Shown here: positions 1 to 5,466 of the stretch, one piece after another | How positions within the stretch are numbered: the first letter of the stretch is position 1 | How the letters are laid out: each line of letters starts with the position of its first letter | Assembly: GCA_025728395.1 (NCBI GenBank) | Contig: JAOBJR010000075.1 | Location: 1-5,466 of the forward strand | Source: Candidatus Lightella neohaematopini | GTDB taxonomy: Bacteria; Pseudomonadota; Gammaproteobacteria; Enterobacterales; Enterobacteriaceae | Direction of reading: 5' to 3' | DNA: 5,466 nucleotides | Translations under genes and position numbers: made by a program | The notes under the pieces: generated by a model | The model's input: only the letters and a program-made list of their open reading frames with translations | The model's database searches: none | Told to the model about the DNA's origin: nothing

Positions 1-686
1 TCTGCTAGATGTCTACTAGTATTAGATTTTTCTGCTCTAAATACTGGTCCAAAAGTATATACTTTAGACAAAGCACAAGCATAACTTTCAATATTTAGTT
101 GACCTGATACAGTTAAAAAGTATTTTTTACTAAAAAATTTTTTATTATCAGCTAATATACTAAACATAGCACTATAACCTTCTGTATCTATACTAGTAAT
201 AATTGGTGTTGTTACTAAAATAAAATTATTTTCATTCATAAAATTATGTATAGCAGTAAATACTGTACTTCTTATACGAGTTATAGCACTAAAAATATTA
301 GTTCTCATTCTTAAATGAGCAAATTTACGTAAGTATTCTAAGCTATGTGATTTAGCTGATATTGGATAATTACGTGGATTATCTACCCAACCAGTAACCA
401 ATACTGATATAGCTTGCATTTCATAACTCTGTTTATTTTTTGGAGATTTAATAATTAAACCACTTACTTGTACAGAACAACCAGAAGTTAGTTTTAATAT
501 TTCACTATAATTCTCAATATTATTTCTAATAATAATTTGTAAGTTATTAATACATGAACCATCATTTATATTAAGAAAGGAAATACCTATTTTAGAATCA
601 CGGCGTGTTTTAACCCAACCACATACTGTAATATGTTGATTTGTAAATAGTCCATTAATAATATTTTTTATACAAATTTTATACAT
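1..686 (-). CDS. asnS: Asparaginyl-tRNA synthetase, N-terminal half (cut by left window edge)
   Basis: AsnRS attaches asparagine to tRNA-Asn in the cytoplasm. The start ATG is at 686-684 and 228 codons run without a stop to the window edge, about half of the usual length of roughly 466. Residues about 18-100 form the OB-fold anticodon-binding domain (GWVKTRRDSK at 23-32, then a GISFLNINDGSC block). The class II catalytic core follows, with motif 1 around 138-163 (RIRSTVFTAIHNF, TTPIIT) and the start of motif 2 at 215-228 (VFRAEKSNTSRHLA). LTVSGQLN lies at 191-198. Two oddities: the loop that reads DTEGAGEMF in E. coli reads DTEGYSAMF here (167-175), and the stretch between it and FLTVSGQL is about 16 residues shorter than in E. 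coli. No Shine-Dalgarno sequence precedes the ATG. Identity is certain; whether the C-terminal half is intact cannot be seen. Confidence 0.96.
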   Translation of the reverse strand, partial: MYKICIKNIINGLFTNQHITVCGWVKTRRDSKIGISFLNINDGSCINNLQIIIRNNIENYSEILKLTSGCSVQVSGLIIKSPKNKQSYEMQAISVLVTGWVDNPRNYPISAKSHSLEYLRKFAHLRMRTNIFSAITRIRSTVFTAIHNFMNENNFILVTTPIITSIDTEGYSAMFSILADNKKFFSKKYFLTVSGQLNIESYACALSKVYTFGPVFRAEKSNTSRHLA

Positions 687-930
687 TAAATAATTAACGT
701 AATTATACTTTTAAAATAAAAAATTAATTTAACATAACTACATTATAATAATAATATTTCTTAAAATTAAAACACAAATAATTTTTTAATTATTTATTAT
801 TATTAAATTTAATTAATTTACTAACTTTATCAATAACAATTATAATTATTATTTACATAGAATAATTAATTAATAAACTAAAAATTTATATTAGTAATTA
901 TATATAAATTAAAAAAATATTATATGTTTA
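687..930. other. AT-rich spacer between asnS start and ubiI remnant
   Basis: These 244 bases are almost pure A and T and contain no open frame with recognisable homology on either strand. The asnS promoter should lie here. A TATAAT on the minus strand at 707-702 is a possible -10 box, but such hexamers are expected by chance at this base composition and no -35 partner at the usual spacing is convincing. A short readable stretch on the minus strand around 840-793 (IVIDKVSKLIKFNNNK) resembles nothing I recognise. No tRNA or stable hairpin is visible. Confidence 0.7.
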
Positions 931-2026
931 TTATAATCCAAATTGGACATTAAAAAATATAGATCTTGTTGTATTTAATTTATTTAAAAATATATTAAAT
1001 AAATTACTATTTTTATTTTTAGTACAAAAAATCATATAATAATTTAACTTTAATTATTTTAGATATAAAATTACATTTTAATTGTTGTTCATAACATTTT
1101 AAAAAATAATAAAAACCAATATCATTATTATTACTTAAGTAAGTTATTAAATTATCGATAATAGATAAGTTAAAATAAATAAAATTCATTTTTTGACCAA
1201 AAATTAAATTTGTCTCATAAGCAGCATTACTTATTAATAGTAAACGATGATAGATAAAACTAGATAAATATTTAATATAAGCTAAAGAAGTGAAAATTTT
1301 ATTTTTTATTTTACATGAACTAAATATTAGTTTAGATATATTATTGATAATACTGTTATAATTTTTATATTTTTCTATCATATTACGTTCTAATATCCAA
1401 TAAATAATATTACAATTATTATTTTTTTAATGGAGTAAATATCATGATATCATACTTAGATAAAACTCGATATATGTTATTATATATTAATGCTGTATTA
1501 ATTTTAGTTTGTATTACTATATATTCATATTTAATATAATATTTATAGGTATTTATATAATCTTTAATATTAAAAATATCGTTAGTAATTAATAATTTTG
1601 TTTTTAATGCTTCATTATTTAATGATATTGTTACTAATTTTTTCTCAAAAAGTATATTTTTTACATTAGTATAGTTAATAACTATTATATATCTACTTAA
1701 TATTTTTTTAAAATGTAAAAATTATATTATTATTAATAATAAAATTAGAATTATTAATAGTACCAACGCTAATTTTTAATAATTTTTATATTTATATCTA
1801 TACAAAACAATATTTTCTAACGGGACTACATATTTAACTAATTCATACCAAATATTTAAACTTTTTAGTATCTTATAACTATTGTAATTAACTACAGATA
1901 CAGATTTAATATTATTTAAGTTATTTAGTGATAATTTAGTTATTATTGCAATTCTTACTTTATTTATAAACAGTAAACTAATAATAATCCGTTAATATCA
2001 TTACTATCGATTATAATATCAAACAT
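931..2026 (-). pseudogene. ubiI: Decayed ubiI (visC), ubiquinone C5 ring hydroxylase remnant
   Basis: UbiI is an FAD-dependent monooxygenase that hydroxylates carbon 5 of the ubiquinone ring using O2. Pieces of the family appear in correct order in shifting minus-strand frames. MFDIIIDSNDINGL at 2026 replaces VDVAIVGGGMVGL, so the FAD-binding glycines are lost. At about 1976-1790 comes KVRIAIITK and then SVSVVNYNSYKILKSLNIW, matching RVSAINAASEKLLTRLGVW. At about 1770-1720 ISVGTINNS matches LGHIVENS. At 1634-1419 KTKLLITNDIF replaces TARLVIGADGA and MIFTPL replaces LAFLPL. At 1381-1019 YHRLLLISNAAYE and NDIGFYYFLKCYE match SHRLALVGDAAH and KDIGQYIYLRRYE. A tail in another frame ends as VQFGL at 931. 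DIGxYxxLxxYE and the order relative to ubiH favour UbiI over its paralogue UbiH. Several stops and frameshifts, and lost cofactor motifs, make it non-functional. The 120-codon open frame at 1019-1381 is part of this remnant. Confidence 0.9.
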
Positions 2027-2042
2027 AATTAAATTAAATTAA

Positions 2043-3238
2043 TTAAATTAATTTTAATATGTATTTTATTAAAAATAAATTTATAATTGATATATTTTTT
2101 TCTAGTAAAAAACTAATATTTTTTATTTTTTAGTTAGTTTATTCTTATTAGTTATTAAATAAGTTAAAGTATTAGTTACTAGAATAGTTTTAATCCAATC
2201 AGATTGTCTATTTTATTTATATTGACTAAGTATATTTAAATAATATTTATGACCGTAAATATCATATAAGTTAATTAAATTAATTAGACATACTAAGTCT
2301 TTTATAGCTAAATTAAATCCTTGTGCTCTAATAGGATGTATAGTTTTAGATGCATTTTCTAATAATACTAAACAATTACTAATATTACTTATTACTATGA
2401 ACTAATACTAATTTTATTGGATCATAATTTATATTTTCCACAATTATTATTTTATTTAATTTATTTTGTAATTCATATTTTAATAAAATACATAATTCTC
2501 AGTTACTAAAACGAATACAATTTTATTTATTATTAAAATACTATATTACAAAAAATAATATTTTTTTATTGGTAATAATACTAATAATTTATTTTTAGTA
2601 ATAATTTCAAATGATGTATGTATTAGATTAAAATATACTTGTACTAATTATAGTAATAACTACTGTTTGATAGTAAACTAATATAATATAATTGATACCA
2701 AATAATTTTATAATCTTTAATTAATCATCACCAGCAATAATAAATAATTTTGTGTTGATTATATATTTACTATTTAGAGTAATTATTATGTTATTACTTA
2801 TATTTTTATATTATAAATATTTATTTTATTAAAAATATTAGTATTGTAATAATTATTTATTATTTTAAAAAATACTGATGTTATAACACTTAATTTAATT
2901 GTATATCCTAAAACTGGTACATTATAATCTCGAGTTAGAATATTTATGTTATTACGAAAATTAATATTAAAAATTTTTGTTTCATATATATGATATGCAT
3001 AAGGTTTTATAATAGACCAGAAATTAATTTTATCTAAAATTTTATAAGTAAAATATGATATAATAATAGTACGATCGATAAAAATATTTTTCTTAAATTA
3101 ATTAAATTTATTTGATTTATTTTACGACAATTATTATTAGCTAATAGAGTAAAAAATAATACTAACTATTCCATCATCTATAATTGTAATAGATGTAAAT
3201 TTATCAAAAAAATTAAATTTGAAATTTTTAATATACAT
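2043..3238 (-). pseudogene. ubiH: Decayed ubiH, ubiquinone biosynthesis C1 hydroxylase remnant
   Basis: UbiH is the FAD monooxygenase that hydroxylates ring carbon 1 in ubiquinone synthesis. The remnant is close to full length (about 1.2 kb against 392 codons) and is read in several minus-strand frames. SITIIDDGIVS near 3190 replaces SVIIVGGGMAG, followed by a stop at 3139-3137. FIDRTIIIS from 3082 replaces FDGRAIALA and stays open until a stop at 2800-2798. KLFIIAGDD then stop (2750-2721) replaces RVLVAADGTHS. YYQTVVITTIIST follows near 2680 and SFEIITKNKLLVLLP near 2600. NASKTIHPIRAQGFNLAIKDL (2356-2294) matches NAAQTLHPIAGQGFNLGMRDV very closely. QYK-stop-NRQSD (2223-2198) matches RYQQRRQSD. 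KNISFLLE near 2115 matches RNIGLMTME. The last homologous frame closes at 2045-2043. Only 16 bases separate it from the ubiI start, as in an ancestral ubiH-ubiI operon. Many stops and frameshifts rule out function. Confidence 0.93.
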
Positions 3239-3354
3239 TATAGTTTTAATTATATCTAAAATAAATAATGTATTTAATATTAAAAATTAAAATAATAACT
3301 TAAAATATTTTGGAATATTAGACATAAAAACTATATTAACTATGATATTAATTT
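3239..3354. other. Short spacer between rpiA stop and ubiH remnant
   Basis: These 116 bases lie downstream of rpiA. They contain a small inverted repeat, AATATT-TTGG-AATATT at 3304-3319, which could fold into a 6-bp all-AT hairpin after rpiA transcription. It is too weak to call a terminator with confidence. In E. coli six loci (serA, fau, ssrS, zapA, ygfB, pepP) lie between rpiA and ubiH. No trace of them, including 6S RNA, can be read here, and the space is too short for 6S RNA. Confidence 0.5.
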
Positions 3355-4017
3355 TTAAGAAAATTTAGTAATACTACCATCACAATTTCCTACTAAAACA
3401 ATATCAGCTATTCTTTGTGTAAATAACCCAACAGTAACAATACCTGGAATATTATTTAATTTTTTTTCAATTAACTTAACATTATTTAAATCTAATTTAT
3501 ATATATCTATTATTAGATTATTATGATCAGTAATTGTATTACTGCGTAAAATAGGAATACCCCCAACACATTTTTTTATTTTATTAATAATTAATGGATA
3601 TGAAAACGGTATAATTTCTACTGGAACTGGAAAACGACCTAATTTTTTCACTAGTTTGCTATTATTGACAATACATATAAATCTTTTAGATAAAGAAGAA
3701 ATAATCTTTTCATTTGTTAATGCTGATCCACCACCTTTAATCATATACATGTTATTATCAATTTCATCTGCACTATCTATGTAGATATCAATATTTTTTA
3801 CTGAATTAATATCAACTACCGGTATATTTAACTGATTCAATTGATAAGATGATTTATATGAACTAGATACTGTATTAATGATATAATGTTTAATTTTTAC
3901 TAATTCTTTAATAAAATAAGATACAGTACTACCAGAACCAATACCAATAATGCTATTAGGTTTTATATACTTAATTACTTCTAAACCTAAACGTTTTTTT
4001 ATTTCATTTTCTTTCAT
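3355..4017 (-). CDS. rpiA: Ribose-5-phosphate isomerase A
   Basis: RpiA interconverts ribose 5-phosphate and ribulose 5-phosphate in the non-oxidative pentose phosphate pathway, supplying ribose for nucleotides. The 220-residue product is within one residue of the 219-residue E. coli protein and aligns end to end. The phosphate-binding GIGSGST loop is at 25-31 and VSSS at 50-53. The catalytic segment IDSADEID (80-87) places Asp81 and Asp84 as in E. coli, and IKGGGSALTNEK (93-104) supplies Lys94 and Glu103, the general base. SKLV around 120-123 keeps Lys121, and FPVPVEIIPF and PGIVTVGLF are also intact. Asp54 of E. coli is Tyr here; related enzymes also vary at this site. The start at 4017 matches the family N-terminus (KENEIKKRLG against TQDELKKAVG). 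No Shine-Dalgarno sequence precedes it. It is divergent from endA and appears fully functional. Confidence 0.97.
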   Translation of the reverse strand: MKENEIKKRLGLEVIKYIKPNSIIGIGSGSTVSYFIKELVKIKHYIINTVSSSYKSSYQLNQLNIPVVDINSVKNIDIYIDSADEIDNNMYMIKGGGSALTNEKIISSLSKRFICIVNNSKLVKKLGRFPVPVEIIPFSYPLIINKIKKCVGGIPILRSNTITDHNNLIIDIYKLDLNNVKLIEKKLNNIPGIVTVGLFTQRIADIVLVGNCDGSITKFS

Positions 4018-4272
4018 AATTATTTAAAATTAACAATATCAATATACTATTAATATATTATATAATTTAAATTTAGTAATTAGATTAAGTAATAAATTAA
4101 ATTTAATTAATTAAATAATATAAATTTTATGTCTTAATAGATTAATATTATTCACTTAATAAATTTTATAATTTTTATATTATATTACTTAAATCAATAT
4201 TAAGTAAATAATAATATTTATTTATTTTTTAACTATATTACTTAAATATAACTAATAAATTATTTAATTTAA
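4018..4272. promoter_or_regulatory. Divergent spacer expected to hold rpiA and endA promoters
   Basis: These 255 bases separate the divergent starts of rpiA and endA, so both promoters should be here (inference). A TATAAT at 4061-4066 on the plus strand is a possible -10 box, but no good -35 box is spaced correctly and such hexamers are common at this composition. Near-palindromic AATTTAATTAATTAAAT lies around 4098-4114. The 8-mer TTACTTAA or its complement occurs at 4085-4092, 4185-4192, 4200-4207 and 4238-4245. No open frame or structured RNA is evident. Confidence 0.45.
4181..4247. repeat. 14-base direct repeat plus inverted repeat upstream of endA
   Basis: TATATTACTTAAAT occurs at 4181-4194 and again exactly at 4234-4247, a period of 53 bases. 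The first copy also forms an inverted repeat: TTACTTAA at 4185-4192 pairs with TTAAGTAA at 4200-4207 around a 7-base loop. The second copy ends 25 bases before the endA ATG. It could be an operator pair or a remnant of local duplication. However, TTACTTAA also turns up inside coding DNA of this window (for example at 1131, 4506 and 5266), so chance is a real alternative. Confidence 0.4.
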
Positions 4273-4998
4273 ATGAATAATAAATTAATTACATTTATAC
4301 TTATTATTAGCATAATAATATTAACTATATTTTTATTTACTAATAATAAAAAAACAAAAACTCATAATTTTAAAGAAATTAAAAAATTAGCTGTATTAGT
4401 TAATAAAAATATTTCTGGTACCTTTTATTGTGGTTGTAAAATTAATTGGCATGGTTATCGGGGAATACCTGAATTATTATCTTGTGGATATAGAGTTAGA
4501 AGTAATTACTTAAGAGCTAACAGGATAGAATGGGAACATATTGTACCAGCTTGGAAATTTGGTCATAATATGAAATGTTGGTTACATGGTGGTCGTAAAA
4601 ATTGTAATAATGACTATAATTATCAAAAGATAGCAACTGACTTACATAATTTACAACCAGTTATAGGTGAAATAAATGCTGATAGAAAAAATTATGAATA
4701 TAATCAATGGATTAGTAATTATGGTAGTTATTATGGTAATTGTAAAATAAAAATAAATTTTAAAACAAAACAAGTAGATCCACCAGTAACTACTAGGGGT
4801 ATAATAGCTAGAACATATTTATACATGCATGATAAATATCATATAATATTATCAAATCAACAATTATTATTATTTCATAAATGGAATATATTATATCCAG
4901 TAACTAAATGGGAATGTTATAGAAACAAACGTATAACTTTAATACAAGGAAATAGTAATCCTTATATAGAACAAGCTTGTAAAAATAAAAATTATTAA
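4273..4998 (+). CDS. endA: Endonuclease I (periplasmic/secreted DNase)
   Basis: EndA is a non-specific double-strand DNase of the beta-beta-alpha-metal (His-Me) superfamily that works outside the cytoplasm. The 241-residue product aligns with E. coli EndA (235) over its whole length. A Lys-4 then hydrophobic segment at about 5-22 replaces the signal peptide, but no Ala-X-Ala cleavage site is visible, so it may stay as a membrane anchor. GTFYCGCKINW (49-59), SCGYRVR (70-76) and the active-site block RIEWEHIVPAWKFGH (84-98) follow. Glu88-His89 are the expected catalytic pair, and HNLQPVIGEINADR (125-138) carries the expected metal-ligand Asn. GGRKNC, RGIIARTYLYM and YPVTKWEC are retained. All eight cysteines of the family (53, 55, 71, 102, 111, 157, 215, 236) remain, which form four disulfides in the Vibrio homologue. 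The start is set by the signal segment; no Shine-Dalgarno is seen. It is followed 9 bases later by rsmE, as in E. coli. Confidence 0.97.
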   Translation: MNNKLITFILIISIIILTIFLFTNNKKTKTHNFKEIKKLAVLVNKNISGTFYCGCKINWHGYRGIPELLSCGYRVRSNYLRANRIEWEHIVPAWKFGHNMKCWLHGGRKNCNNDYNYQKIATDLHNLQPVIGEINADRKNYEYNQWISNYGSYYGNCKIKINFKTKQVDPPVTTRGIIARTYLYMHDKYHIILSNQQLLLFHKWNILYPVTKWECYRNKRITLIQGNSNPYIEQACKNKNY

Positions 4999-5007
4999 TT
5001 AATTTAA

Positions 5008-5466
5008 ATGCGTATACCTAGAATATATTTTCCTAATGATTGTGTAGTTGGAGAAATATTAATTTTAAATAGAAACATTGCACATTATATTATACATGTA
5101 TTAAGGATGAAAAAAGATAATATTATAGAATTATTTAACGGTAACAATATTATATGTCAAGCGAAAATTATTGATTTAAATAAATATAACAAAATTAAAT
5201 TAATTGTATTATATAAGATATATAAAAGTAAAGAATCACACCTAAAATTACATTTAGGACAATTATTACTTAATTCCAAAAAGATGAAATTTATTATTCA
5301 AAAATCAGTTGAATTAGGAGTAAATACTATCACCCCAATAATACCTAAAAATTATAATATTAACAAACTTAATTTATTAAATACTAAAATTAATCATTGG
5401 CAAAATATTATTATTAATAGTTGTGCTCAATGTGGACGTAACAAAATTATGAAAATAAAGAAACCA
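5008..5466 (+). CDS. rsmE: 16S rRNA m3U1498 methyltransferase, N-terminal part (cut by right edge)
   Basis: RsmE methylates N3 of U1498 in 16S rRNA, in the 30S decoding centre, using S-adenosylmethionine. The visible 153 codons (family length about 243) are open to the edge. The start MRIPRIYFPND matches the E. coli N-terminus MRIPRIYHPE. The PUA-like RNA-binding domain covers about 1-70, with HVLRMKKDN at 30-38 and ELFNGNN at 41-47. The SPOUT methyltransferase domain then begins: HLGQLL at 82-87, KMKFIIQKSVELGVNTITP at 92-110 and CAQCGRNK at 139-146. The C-terminal knot with the cofactor loop (GPEGG, LRTETA) lies outside the window. It is 9 bases downstream of endA on the same strand and is probably co-transcribed with it. 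The 12 bases ending in its ATG, TTAATTTAAATG, are identical to those at the endA start. No frameshift is seen. Confidence 0.96.
   Translation, partial: MRIPRIYFPNDCVVGEILILNRNIAHYIIHVLRMKKDNIIELFNGNNIICQAKIIDLNKYNKIKLIVLYKIYKSKESHLKLHLGQLLLNSKKMKFIIQKSVELGVNTITPIIPKNYNINKLNLLNTKINHWQNIIINSCAQCGRNKIMKIKKP

Noticed and set aside
1019..1381. 120-codon open frame as a novel hypothetical gene
   Set aside because: Its sequence aligns with the C-terminal third of UbiI (HRLLLISNAA, DIGFYYFLKCYE), with further UbiI segments on both sides in other frames. Its ATG falls in the middle of the family alignment.
2024..2060. AATTAAATT-type tandem repeat as a CRISPR or binding-site array
   Set aside because: It is a short low-complexity A/T stretch between the two ubi remnants without regular unit length or spacers.
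2490..2520. UGA read as tryptophan (a TGA sits where UbiH has Trp, in FSN-stop-ELCILL)
   Set aside because: The intact genes use TGG for Trp throughout and have no in-frame TGA; the ubiH remnant also carries many TAA stops and frameshifts.
931..3238. Functional ubi genes rescued by polymerase slippage at A/T runs
   Set aside because: There are too many separate breaks, and key FAD motifs (GGGMAG, GADG) are lost in both remnants, so restoring the frame would not restore function.
3304..3319. Rho-independent terminator after rpiA
   Set aside because: The hairpin has only 6 A-T pairs and no GC content or clear T-tract directly after it on the rpiA strand.
4061..4066. TATAAT as a firm -10 promoter box
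   Set aside because: Such hexamers are expected by chance in DNA this AT-rich and no credible -35 box lies at 16-18 bases upstream.

Overview
The window is extremely AT-rich and looks like part of a reduced genome of a gammaproteobacterial (Enterobacterales-like) endosymbiont, most likely of an insect. Every recognisable product is closest in memory to its E. coli counterpart. The coding regions are rich in Lys, Asn, Ile and Tyr. Nearly half of the window is decayed or non-coding DNA. I cannot fix the genus. The standard genetic code fits all intact genes.

Layout, left to right: the first 228 codons of asnS on the minus strand, cut by the left edge; an AT-only-like spacer; two adjacent, nearly full-length but heavily broken pseudogenes on the minus strand, ubiI (about 931-2026) and ubiH (about 2043-3238); a short spacer; intact rpiA (minus, 3355-4017); a 255-base divergent spacer with small repeats; intact endA (plus, 4273-4998); and, 9 bases later, the first 153 codons of rsmE (plus), cut by the right edge. 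The 120-residue open frame at 1019-1381 is not a gene of its own. It is the longest surviving open stretch of the ubiI remnant.

The order and orientation ubiI-ubiH-rpiA-endA-rsmE follow the order of these genes in E. coli, with the tens of kilobases between them (serA, fau, ssrS, zapA, ygfB and pepP on one side of rpiA; the argP to sprT interval on the other) removed. asnS lies elsewhere in E. coli, so the ubiI/asnS boundary is a rearrangement or deletion join.

The intact genes serve translation (asnS, rsmE), the pentose phosphate pathway (rpiA) and extracytoplasmic DNA degradation (endA). The two lost genes are both O2-dependent ubiquinone ring hydroxylases, so the classical aerobic route to ubiquinone is probably broken in this organism. 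I found no mobile element, CRISPR array, tRNA or rRNA, and no sign of a previously undescribed system. The points most worth following are the joint loss of ubiH and ubiI, the retention of a disulfide-rich nuclease, and unusual changes in asnS.
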